DNA from: JBFHNV01 sp965365655
GTDB lineage: Bacteria; Pseudomonadota; Gammaproteobacteria; HK1
DNA length: 18,375 bases
Direction: 5' to 3'
Assembly: GCA_965365655.1 (NCBI GenBank)
Contig: CBDUCN010000070.1
Coordinates: 1-18,375, forward strand
Every line of letters begins with the position of its first letter. Positions within the stretch are counted from its first letter, which is position 1. Below the pieces are notes generated by a model that ran no database searches, was not told where the DNA came from, and saw only the letters and a list, made by a program, of their open reading frames with translations. The translations under genes were made by a program, and so were the position numbers. Below are positions 7,654-13,934 of the stretch, piece after piece.

Positions 7654-7687
7654 GCTCGCCTCCGTGCGGCCCGTCGGAGCGGCGAGC
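7654..7687 (-). terminator. Possible stem-loop after the first LLM gene
   Basis: GCTCGC plus CTCCG (7654-7664) pairs with CGGAG plus GCGAGC (7675-7687), interrupted by a 2-base bulge. It begins 7 bases past the stop codon at 7695. A nearby GACGGGGCCGC/GCGGCCCGTC pair could form a competing fold. There is no U-tract. Confidence 0.3.
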
Positions 7688-7694
7688 CCGCGGT

Positions 7695-8555
7695 CTACAG
7701 GTGCTTCAACGCGTCCAACGTCTCGATCGCCGCGTTCGGCCTCGCGGGCTCGTGCACCGGCTGTATGCACACGTGGGTCGCGCCGGCGTCGAAGTGCTCC
7801 GCCACTCGCTTCTCGATCGCGCTCACGCCGCCCCACACCACCATCGCGTCGATGAACCGGTCGCTGCCGCCGCCGGCGAGGTCGCCGTCGTCAAAGCCGA
7901 GCGAATGCCAGCAGTTGCGATAGTTCGGCAGGCCCATGTAGCGCTCCAGCTCGGCGCGTGCCAGCGCGCGGGCCTTCGAAGGCTCGCGTTCCAGGCACAC
8001 CTTCTGCTCGACCGCGAGCCAGCGCTCGCCGCCGAGGATCGCCTTCGCGCGCGCGGTGTGCTCGGGCGTCACGTTGTACGGCAGCGCGCCGCGCGTGCGC
8101 TCGCCGGCGAGGGCGAGCATCTTCGGGCCCAGCGCCGCGAGCGCAACGGGCCAGGTCGCGGTGTCGGGCTCGCCGCGCATCATGTGATCCAGGTACTCGC
8201 GCATCGTCGTCAGCGGCTTGCCGAAGTGGTGGCCGCGGAAGCCCTCGACCAGCGGCGCGTGCGACACGCCCAGGCCGAGCACGAAGCGCCCGCCGGAGAT
8301 CGCGTTCAGGGTGCGCATGCCCTGGCGCGACGCGGTGGCGTCGCGCGCGTAGAGGTTGGCGATGGAGCTGCCGATCACGAGGCGCTCGCTGTTGCAGAGC
8401 AGGAAGCTCGCGAGCGACATGGACTCGAAGCCGCGCGACTCCGAGTACCACAGTGCCGAGTAGCCCATGGCCTCCACCGCGCCGACGAAGCGTTTCCAGC
8501 CGGCAGGGTCCAGCTTGTCCGCGGCGTACCACACGCCAAGTCGTCCGATGGTCAT
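7695..8555 (-). CDS. LLM-class (luciferase-like) flavin/F420-dependent oxidoreductase, first copy
   Basis: This 286-residue single-domain TIM-barrel enzyme uses FMN or coenzyme F420. Luciferase-like features are the N-terminal LGVWYAADKL strand, ALWYSES (about 34-40), the SSIANLYARDATASRQGMRTL segment, and SGGRFVLGLGVSHAPLVEGF (about 87-106), which is the cofactor-phosphate region. Overall it resembles the short 'probable F420-dependent oxidoreductase' subfamily (TIGR03620-like) rather than alkanesulfonate monooxygenases. The ATG at 8555 has GAGGA about 10 bases upstream. It follows the hydratase gene on the same strand after 189 bases that contain a strong hairpin. The cofactor cannot be settled from sequence: many proteobacterial members carry an F420 label without proof that the host makes F420. 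The substrate is unknown. Confidence 0.9.
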   Translation of the reverse strand: MTIGRLGVWYAADKLDPAGWKRFVGAVEAMGYSALWYSESRGFESMSLASFLLCNSERLVIGSSIANLYARDATASRQGMRTLNAISGGRFVLGLGVSHAPLVEGFRGHHFGKPLTTMREYLDHMMRGEPDTATWPVALAALGPKMLALAGERTRGALPYNVTPEHTARAKAILGGERWLAVEQKVCLEREPSKARALARAELERYMGLPNYRNCWHSLGFDDGDLAGGGSDRFIDAMVVWGGVSAIEKRVAEHFDAGATHVCIQPVHEPARPNAAIETLDALKHL

Positions 8556-8712
8556 TGGATCGCTGTCCTCGAGTCGGGTGCCGTGGATCCGTCGCGGCGC
8601 TCATGCGAGCTGCCGGCAACGCGGTTCGAGCGGGCGCTGCCCGTGGTGCGCTCGATGTTCATCCCCGTGTCCGGTCTCGCGGGGAGTGCACGCTGCAGGG
8701 CGCAGACGCCCA

Positions 8713-8742
8713 GCGCCGTGCGAACGCGACCGCGCACGGCGC
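8713..8742 (-). terminator. Stem-loop directly after the hydratase gene
   Basis: GCGCCGTGCG (8713-8722), a 10-base loop, then CGCACGGCGC (8733-8742): a perfect 10-bp stem starting 2 bases past the hydratase stop. An alternative pairing, GAACGCG (8722-8728) with CGCGTTC (8740-8746), overlaps the stop codon. There is no U-tract, so it could be a Rho-aided terminator or an RNA-stabilising 3' end. Confidence 0.4.
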
Positions 8743-8744
8743 GT

Positions 8745-9524
8745 TCATGCGAACACCGCGCTGGCGTGACCGAGACCCTCGATGTCCACCTCGACGCGGT
8801 CGCCGGCGCTCAGCCACTGCGTCTTCACCATGCTGCCCAGCAGCACGAACTCGCCGGCGCGCAGCGGCGCGTCGCGCGCGGCGCGGGTGCCGGCCAGCCA
8901 CACCAGCGTGTTCAGCGGGTGGCCCAGGATGTCGGCGCCGGTGCCTTCGCCCACCGTCGCGCCGTTGACGGTCATCGCGCCGCGCACCGTGCGCAGATCC
9001 ATCCCTGGTGCGTGGCCGTCGCCGAGCACGCAGCCGGCGGCGAAGAAGTCGTCGGCGATCAGGGTGGGCGGGGTCACGCTCGTGTAGTCCTGCCAGCGGT
9101 CGTCCACGATCTCGATGGCGGCCATCACCGCGTCCACCGCGGCCGCCGCGGCGTCGCGGTCCACCGCCCCGGTGAGGTCGCGCCCGAGGCGCACCGCGAT
9201 CTCGCACTCCACGCCCACGCGCACGAAGTCGGCGAAGCGGAACGCGCCGTGGCCGTGCTGCGCGGTGGCCGCCGGCACGCCGCCGGCACACGGGTGATCG
9301 ATGCCGAGGTAGGCCTGCATCACCGGCGTCGTGCAGCCCACCTTGTGCCCGGCCATCGCGCCGGCGCCGCGCGCCGCGAGGCACTCGTGCAGCGCGTCCT
9401 GGACGGCGTACGCGTCGTCCACGGTGACCGGGCGCAGATCTGGCGGAAGCTCCTGCATCGCGCGGCGCGCGATGCGCCCGTCCGCGAGGCGTTGCGCGGC
9501 CGCGGCGACGGACTGCGTGCTCAT
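8745..9524 (-). CDS. 2-keto-4-pentenoate hydratase / fumarylacetoacetase-fold enzyme
   Basis: This 259-residue member of the MhpD-like group is expected to add water to a 2-oxo-4-enoate, or act on a similar enol acid, in meta-cleavage-type ring degradation. Visible signatures are MAGHKVGCTT (57-66), the metal-binding pair E106/E108 (GVECEIA), E138 with DD (AIEIVDDRW), GADILGHPLNTLVWLA (196-211) and the terminal GDRVEVDIEGLG. Length fits the family (about 260). The ATG at 9524 overlaps the nitroreductase TGA as ATGA. A G-run abuts the start, but a spaced Shine-Dalgarno is lacking, so translation probably depends on the upstream gene. Related 4-oxalocrotonate decarboxylases share this fold, so decarboxylation is an alternative. 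No ring-cleavage dioxygenase or aldolase is visible in the window, so the full pathway is not shown. Confidence 0.9.
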   Translation of the reverse strand: MSTQSVAAAAQRLADGRIARRAMQELPPDLRPVTVDDAYAVQDALHECLAARGAGAMAGHKVGCTTPVMQAYLGIDHPCAGGVPAATAQHGHGAFRFADFVRVGVECEIAVRLGRDLTGAVDRDAAAAAVDAVMAAIEIVDDRWQDYTSVTPPTLIADDFFAAGCVLGDGHAPGMDLRTVRGAMTVNGATVGEGTGADILGHPLNTLVWLAGTRAARDAPLRAGEFVLLGSMVKTQWLSAGDRVEVDIEGLGHASAVFA

Positions 9525-10159
9525 CCCCACGGCGGGCGCTCTCCCCAAGTGTCCCAGTGCGTGGTGTCGGCGGTGGGGCGGCGTGCGGTGGTCCCGAAGC
9601 GCCCGCGCGGGTAGCCGAGCGGGATGCAGCAGTGGAACTGCACGTCGGCCGGCACGCCGAGCAGCGCATACACGCGCTCCATCACCTGCGGATGCAGGGT
9701 GGTGAGCACCGAGCCGATGCCCATCGCGCGCGCGGCCAGCAGCAGGTTCTGCACCGCCGGGAACACCGAGTTCGCGGCGCCGCCGACCGCGAAGGCGAGG
9801 ATCACCAGCGGCGCGTCGGCCATCTCGTCGGCGAGCAGCGCGGCGTGGCGGTACACCGAATCGGCCGGGATGTCGTCCTTCGACGTCCAGCCAAGCTCGT
9901 CGCGGCGCTTCGCCCACCAGGCCTCGTGGTACAGCGCGCCGAACTCGCGGATGCGCTCGCGGCTGCGGATCACCAGGAAGCGCGCGGGCTGCGTGTTGCC
10001 GCCGTTCGGGGCCTTCGACGCGGCGTCCAGCATCAGCTTGATCTGCGCGTCGGCGATCGGCCGGCCGTGATCCAGGCGCCGGATGGCGCGCTGGGTGAAC
10101 ATCGCGTCGCCGATCGGCATCGAGAGCTCGGCAGGCGGGTCGAGGCGGATCATCTCCAT
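9521..10159 (-). CDS. Nitroreductase-family FMN oxidoreductase
   Basis: This 212-residue flavoprotein reduces nitro groups, quinones or activated double bonds with NAD(P)H. FMN-binding signatures are the arginine-rich TQRAIRRL (22-29), PNGGNTQPARF (51-61), GIGSVLTTL (147-155) and the C-terminal LGYPRGRFG (181-189) with RRP. Length is normal for the family. Start: ATG at 10159 (MEMIRLD) with GAGGAG about 8 bases upstream; a second ATG two codons on is less well placed. It is the first gene of a short run ending in the hydratase, with a 4-base ATGA overlap, so the two proteins are probably made together for one pathway. A TATATT box sits about 33 bases upstream. Some members of this fold are dehalogenases or flavin-fragmenting enzymes, so nitro reduction is only the default guess. 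Confidence 0.92.
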   Translation of the reverse strand: MEMIRLDPPAELSMPIGDAMFTQRAIRRLDHGRPIADAQIKLMLDAASKAPNGGNTQPARFLVIRSRERIREFGALYHEAWWAKRRDELGWTSKDDIPADSVYRHAALLADEMADAPLVILAFAVGGAANSVFPAVQNLLLAARAMGIGSVLTTLHPQVMERVYALLGVPADVQFHCCIPLGYPRGRFGTTARRPTADTTHWDTWGERPPWG

Positions 10160-10191
10160 CGGCGGGCTCCTCGTGCGGCGGGCAGACCGCG

Positions 10192-10197
10192 AATATA
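10192..10197 (-). promoter_or_regulatory. Probable -10 box for the nitroreductase-hydratase operon
   Basis: The minus strand reads TATATT (five of six against TATAAT). It would place the transcript start about 25 bases before the ATG, leaving room for the GAGGAG site. No good -35 is visible, so an activator may be needed. Confidence 0.4.
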
Positions 10198-10375
10198 GCG
10201 CGCCGCGCGGGAGACGCGCGGCCTGCCGGCGCGGCGCGTGCCGGGGCGCGGGGCCCGCGCGCGGTCGCGGCCGTGCGGGCGGTGACGGCGCCGCGTGCCG
10301 CACGGCGACGCATGCGCCACCGCGCCATCGCGCGCCGCGCCTGTCCTGCCGCGGCGTCGTGGTGCGCCGCAACCC

Positions 10376-10384
10376 TGCTACGCT
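10376..10384 (+). promoter_or_regulatory. Possible extended -10 for the second LLM gene (leaderless?)
   Basis: TG-C-TACGCT reads as an extended -10, with its hexamer ending 8 bases before the ATG at 10393. Transcription would then start at or next to the ATG. This agrees with the absence of a Shine-Dalgarno before that gene. Hexamer match is only moderate. Confidence 0.25.
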
Positions 10385-10392
10385 TGCGCGCC

Positions 10393-11337
10393 ATGGTGGT
10401 CAGGGCCGGCATCGGGCTGTTCGACTTCCCGTTCTCCGGGGCGGCGGCGTTCTGGCGCTGGGTGGATCTGTGCGAGGCGGGCGGCGTGGACTCGCTGTGG
10501 CAGAGCGACCGCCTGGTGGTGGGCACGCCGATGCTCGAGTGCATGAGCACGATGGCGGCGCTCGCCGGCGCGACGAAGCGCATCCGCTTCGGAATGAACG
10601 TCGCGTCGGTCGCGCTGCGCGAGCCGGTGCTGCTGGCGCGCCAGTGCGCGACCATCGACATGCTGAGCGAGGGGCGGCTGCTGCCCGCGTTCGGCATCGG
10701 CAGCCCGCACTCGCAGGACTGGAAGGGCACGGGCGCGTCGCCGAAGGGCCGCGGCGCGCGCACCGACGAGGCGCTGGACCTGATCGCGGCGCTGTGGCGC
10801 GGCGAGCGGGTGACCCACCGCGGGCGCTTCTTCGCGTGCGAGGACGCCGTGATCTCCCCGCTGCCGGTGCAGGAGCGGCTGCCGCTGTGGATCGGCGGCT
10901 CCAGCGACGCGGCGGTGAAGCGCACCGCGCGCATCGGCACCGGCTGGATGGGCGGGCGCGAGACGCCGGAGGAGGCGGGCCGCGTGGTGCGCGCGATCCG
11001 TGCGGCGGCGGCCGAGGCCGGGCGCCGGGTGCCGGAGGACCACTACGGGGTCGGGGTGTACTTCCGCCTCGGCTCGCCGGACGATCCGGTGGTGCGCGCG
11101 GAGGTCGAGCGCCTGCGCGAGCGCTTCCCGGACCGTGACCCGGAGGGCACCATCGCCGCCGGCGGGCCGGAGGTGCTGCTCGAGCGGGTTCGCGCCTACG
11201 TGGCGCAGGGCGTCACCAAGTTCGTGCTGCGCCCGGTGGCGCGCGGCGACGACGACGTGATGACGCAGACCCGGCGTTTCATCGAGACGGTGATGGCGGA
11301 CGTCAATGCGATGCCGGTGGTGCCGGTATGGCGTTGA
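10393..11337 (+). CDS. LLM-class flavin/F420-dependent oxidoreductase, second copy
   Basis: This 314-residue luciferase-like TIM-barrel enzyme begins MVVRAGIGLFDFP. It carries the class hallmark LLARQCATIDMLSEGR (about 80-95) followed by a glycine-rich FGIGSP, and the late LPLWIGGSSDAAVKRTARIG motif (about 173-192) with GWM. These segments hold the flavin or F420 phosphate and the barrel C-terminal strands. The start is set at ATG 10393 because homology begins there. The open frame extends to 10273, but the extra 40 residues are Arg/Ala-rich. No Shine-Dalgarno precedes it. It is transcribed away from the nitroreductase across a 233-base divergent spacer and converges on the CMD gene. It differs clearly from the first and third LLM copies, so it is not a recent duplicate. 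Substrate and cofactor are undetermined. Confidence 0.9.
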   Translation: MVVRAGIGLFDFPFSGAAAFWRWVDLCEAGGVDSLWQSDRLVVGTPMLECMSTMAALAGATKRIRFGMNVASVALREPVLLARQCATIDMLSEGRLLPAFGIGSPHSQDWKGTGASPKGRGARTDEALDLIAALWRGERVTHRGRFFACEDAVISPLPVQERLPLWIGGSSDAAVKRTARIGTGWMGGRETPEEAGRVVRAIRAAAAEAGRRVPEDHYGVGVYFRLGSPDDPVVRAEVERLRERFPDRDPEGTIAAGGPEVLLERVRAYVAQGVTKFVLRPVARGDDDVMTQTRRFIETVMADVNAMPVVPVWR

Positions 11338-11359
11338 GCGGCCTCGTTCGTGCGCGCGG

Positions 11360-11377
11360 GCCGGGTCCGCGCCCGGC
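11360..11377. terminator. Weak stem-loop between convergent LLM and CMD genes
   Basis: GCCGGG (11360-11365), loop TCCGCG, CCCGGC (11372-11377) lies in the 63-base convergent gap. The short GC stem, without a U-tract, could act in both directions. Confidence 0.2.
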
Positions 11378-11400
11378 GGGCGACGGTTTCCGGTAGGGCG

Positions 11401-12153
11401 TCAGATCACCCCGTCCAGCTTCGCGAGCGCGTTCAGCGCCCGGGGGAATCCGGAGTAAGGCGCGGTCTGCATCACCGCCTCGATCACCGCGTCGCGGCTG
11501 AAGCCGTCGTCGCGTGCGGCCTGCGCGAACTTCACGAGCTGCGTCTCGAAACCCAGCGCGGTGAACGCCGCCAGGGCGCACAGCAGACGCTGGCGGCGGT
11601 CCAGCCCGGGGCGCGACCACAGGTCGCCGTAGCCGTAGCGCACCGCGATCGCATACAGCGCGCCGGTCGTCGGATGATCCGGAGCCGCGTAGCCGCCCGC
11701 GGCGCGTTCGCCGTGGAGCGCGGCCATGGTCTCGCGGCCCAGCGCGTCGAAGCGCGACGCGCGTGCGGCGCGCGGCGGGTCGGGCTCCACGCTCACCGCG
11801 CGCGCGTCGAACACCCGCCGTGCGACGGCGCTCGCGTGCTCGGTGGTCGGGAAGCCGCCGTAGAGCCCGCACTGCACGAACACCTCGAGCACGCTGCGCG
11901 GGCTCAGGCCCAGCCCGAGCGCGGCGTGCACGGCACGTTCCAGCGGCGCGTCGACCCCGGCCAGTCCGAGCACCGCGAGGGCGCAGATCATGCGCTCCTC
12001 GACGGCGAGGCCCGGGCGCGACCAGATGCCGCCGTACACGGCCTCGGTGAGCATCTCCGCGGCGTCCGGCGCGAGCTCGCCGCCCGCCGTCTCGCCGAGG
12101 CGCTCGCGCATCGCGTCGCCGGCGCGGCGCAGTTCTTCGACGCTGCTGTTCAC
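11401..12153 (-). CDS. Carboxymuconolactone decarboxylase-like protein with two tandem repeats
   Basis: This 250-residue protein is built of two homologous CMD repeats, about 8-106 and 137-240. The repeat match is plain: YGGIWSRPGL (40-49) versus YGDLWSRPGL (175-184), each followed by an ALA-rich helix, and LYGGFP (97-102) versus YSGFP (233-237). Each half also begins with a G..M..L-type helix. It lacks the CxxC of AhpD-type peroxidases, so it is nearer to the PcaC type, which decarboxylates a lactone in the protocatechuate branch. Most CMD proteins are a single repeat of about 100-190 residues that oligomerises; here two are fused. The start is GTG at 12153 with GGAGG 8 bases upstream. The ATG right after GGAGG is out of frame and stops after three codons. 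The real substrate is unknown. Confidence 0.88.
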   Translation of the reverse strand: MNSSVEELRRAGDAMRERLGETAGGELAPDAAEMLTEAVYGGIWSRPGLAVEERMICALAVLGLAGVDAPLERAVHAALGLGLSPRSVLEVFVQCGLYGGFPTTEHASAVARRVFDARAVSVEPDPPRAARASRFDALGRETMAALHGERAAGGYAAPDHPTTGALYAIAVRYGYGDLWSRPGLDRRQRLLCALAAFTALGFETQLVKFAQAARDDGFSRDAVIEAVMQTAPYSGFPRALNALAKLDGVI

Positions 12154-12185
12154 GAGGCCATCCTCCGTTGTCCGGGACCGCGGTC

Positions 12186-12191
12186 AGCATA
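12186..12191 (-). promoter_or_regulatory. Possible -10 hexamer for the CMD gene
   Basis: The minus strand reads TATGCT about 32 bases upstream of the GTG start, giving a leader of about 25 bases that would include GGAGG. The same TATGCTG string precedes the HAD gene. No -35 is recognised. Confidence 0.3.
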
Positions 12192-12528
12192 GCGTGGGCG
12201 CGGCGGTGCGTCGGAACGCAGCGCGGTGCGGGTCGGCGTCGGCGCGCCCGCGAGCGCCGGTGAATACGCGTGCCGGACGCCGCGTGCGGGGCCGGCAACC
12301 GGCGCACGGACCGTCACGCAGCGGCGCGCGCCAGAGGGTTCGGCCGCGACGCCCGCCGCGCCGTGCCGCCGTGCGCCGGCGGGCCGCAGCGGCACGCGGC
12401 CGGCGCCCGGGTGAGCCGGGCGGGGACGCCCCGGCCGGTGCGCCCGCACCCTCGGCGCGTGCCACGATTCGCCACCGCTTCGCCCCGATCGGCCGCCGCC
12501 GCGCGGCCACGCGCCGGCCGCGATTCGT

Positions 12529-12534
12529 TACAGT
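12529..12534 (+). promoter_or_regulatory. Possible -10 hexamer for the stator-like pair
   Basis: TACAGT lies in the only AT-richer patch (gattcgttacagtag) of the divergent region, about 110 bases before the GTG start. It matches four of six. No -35 box is clear. Confidence 0.25.
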
Positions 12535-12642
12535 AGCGCCCGCCGTCGCACTGCATCTGCCGCGCATCCCGCCCGCCCGGGCACGCGGCCCGGGCCCGGC
12601 GCCGGCGGCGTCCGGCAACAGGCCTGAAGGGAGTCGAGATTC

Positions 12643-13779
12643 GTGAAGGAAATGCGCGTCATCCTCGTCTACATGGCGGTGTTTCTCGCCGGCGCCGTCG
12701 CGGTGTGCGCGGCGCTGTTCGAGCCGCTGCGGGGCGCCTTCGTCGCCAACGAGGTCTTCAACTCGATGATCGTCGTGGTGCTGCTGGTCGGCATCGCGCT
12801 CAACGTGCGCCAGGTGCTGCACGTCGGGCCGGCGCTCGGCTGGCTGCAGTCGTTCCGCAACCCGCGCGCGCGGCTCGCGGTGGAGACGCGCCCGGCGCTG
12901 CTCGCGCCGATGCAGCGCCTGCTCACCAGCATCCACGAGGAAGGCTTCCGGCTGCCGGCGCTGACGATGCGCGCGATGCTGGACAGCATCCGGCTTCGCC
13001 TCGACGAGTCGCGCGAGGTGTCGCGCTACATGACGGGGCTGCTCATCTTCCTCGGCCTGCTGGGCACCTTCTGGGGGCTGCTGGACACGGTGGACTCGGT
13101 CGGCGCGGTGATCTCGGGGCTGTCCGCCGGCGAGGACCTCGCGCAGACCTTCTCGCAGCTCAAGAGCGATCTGCAGGGCCCCCTGGCCGGCATGGGCACC
13201 GCGTTCAGCTCGTCGCTGTTCGGCCTCGGCGGCGCGCTGATCCTCGGCTTCTTCGACCTGCAGGCGGGCCACGCGCAGAACCGCTTCTACAACCACCTCG
13301 AGGAGTGGCTGTCGGAGCTCGTGCACCTGCCGTCCAGCGATGGCGCCGTCGACACCGACCGCGAGCCGGCGCCCGGCTACACCGACGCCCTGCTCGAGCA
13401 CACCGCGGAGCGCCTGGCCGAGGTCGGGCGGCTGCTCGCGCGCGGCGAGGCGGAGCGCCGCCAGGGCCACGAGCAGATGGCGGAGCTCACCGCGCGCATC
13501 GCCGAGCTCACGTCGCAGCTTCGCGGCGAGGAGCGGCTGCTGGAGGAGCTCGCGCGATCGCAGCTCGACCTGAAGCCGGTCGTGGAGCGGCTGGTGGACC
13601 TCGGACGCGCCGACGCCGCGCAGCTCGAGCACCTGCGCAACGTCGACGCCTCGCTCGCCGGCGTGCGCGAGGAGCTGGCCTCCGGGCGCGACGCGCTGTC
13701 CGCGGAGCTTCGCGACGAGATCCGCCTCGTCGCGCGCGCGCTCGCGCGCACCGAGCCGCCGGCAGGGCGCGGGGCCTGA
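12643..13779 (+). CDS. MotA/TolQ/ExbB-type proton-channel protein with C-terminal coiled coil
   Basis: This 378-residue inner-membrane protein is the likely channel half of an ion-driven motor. Four hydrophobic helices are seen at about 6-26, 40-57, 128-150 and 184-206, with a cytoplasmic loop at 60-127, as in MotA. Helix 3 carries the family signature LGLLGTFWGLLDTV (137-150), and helix 4 is GMGTAFSSSLFGLGGALILGF (183-203). After residue 220 comes about 150 residues of charged heptad sequence, a predicted cytoplasmic coiled-coil tail absent from TolQ and ExbB. The start is GTG 12643 with AAGGGAG about 9 bases upstream; an internal ATG three codons on has AAGGA too close. The partner gene follows after 155 bases. 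No flagellar or Tol genes are near, so a MotA, TolQ or ZorA name is not justified. Length is short for ZorA. Confidence 0.88.
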   Translation: MKEMRVILVYMAVFLAGAVAVCAALFEPLRGAFVANEVFNSMIVVVLLVGIALNVRQVLHVGPALGWLQSFRNPRARLAVETRPALLAPMQRLLTSIHEEGFRLPALTMRAMLDSIRLRLDESREVSRYMTGLLIFLGLLGTFWGLLDTVDSVGAVISGLSAGEDLAQTFSQLKSDLQGPLAGMGTAFSSSLFGLGGALILGFFDLQAGHAQNRFYNHLEEWLSELVHLPSSDGAVDTDREPAPGYTDALLEHTAERLAEVGRLLARGEAERRQGHEQMAELTARIAELTSQLRGEERLLEELARSQLDLKPVVERLVDLGRADAAQLEHLRNVDASLAGVREELASGRDALSAELRDEIRLVARALARTEPPAGRGA

Positions 13780-13934
13780 ATGCGTCGCCGGGATCCGCGC
13801 GCCGCGGCCGCCGCGATCACCGGTTCCGTGCGCACGCGCGCACGGCACGCGCGCGGCGCGCTCGCACGTTCGCCGCGCGCGGCGCGGCGCGGGCGTGCCG
13901 GGACGTGCCGGCGGCGCACGCGCGCTGACGCCGC
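13780..13934 (+). other. Spacer inside the stator pair with alternating CG tract and direct repeats
   Basis: This 155-base gap has no coding support; an in-frame TGA lies three codons before the next ATG. It holds an alternating pyrimidine-purine run of 18 bases (13827-13844), then a second of 11 (13845-13855), and a direct repeat CGTGCCGG at 13894-13901 and 13904-13911, one helical turn apart. No Shine-Dalgarno is clear before the following ATG. Confidence 0.45.

Larger units (their letters stand above)
12154..12642. other. Divergent intergenic region between the CMD and MotA-like genes (489 bases)
   Basis: No gene is supported. The open frames that cross it are Arg/Pro/Ala-rich shadows without starts preceded by ribosome sites. 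It holds the 5' regions of both flanking genes and is extremely GC-rich, with many short self-complementary runs (for example gccggcg/cgccggc). Apart from two weak -10-like hexamers listed separately, no operator or RNA structure is convincing. Confidence 0.6.

Noticed and set aside
9525..10940. N-terminal extension of the hydratase into a 731-residue fusion
   Set aside because: The extra frame overlaps the nitroreductase and the second LLM gene in other frames and has no domain. The ATGA junction gives the correct hydratase start.
12154..12642. tRNA or structured RNA in the divergent spacer
   Set aside because: No cloverleaf, T-loop (GGTTCGAAT-like) or riboswitch core could be found; the many short stems are expected from base composition.
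12184..13848. Minus-strand frame of 554 codons across the MotA-like gene
   Set aside because: It is an antisense shadow (Arg/His/Gln-rich). The plus strand shows four membrane helices and family motifs.
13827..13855. CRISPR-like or tandem repeat array
   Set aside because: Only alternating CG-rich sequence with one 8-base repeat. No regular repeat-spacer structure exists here or elsewhere in the window.
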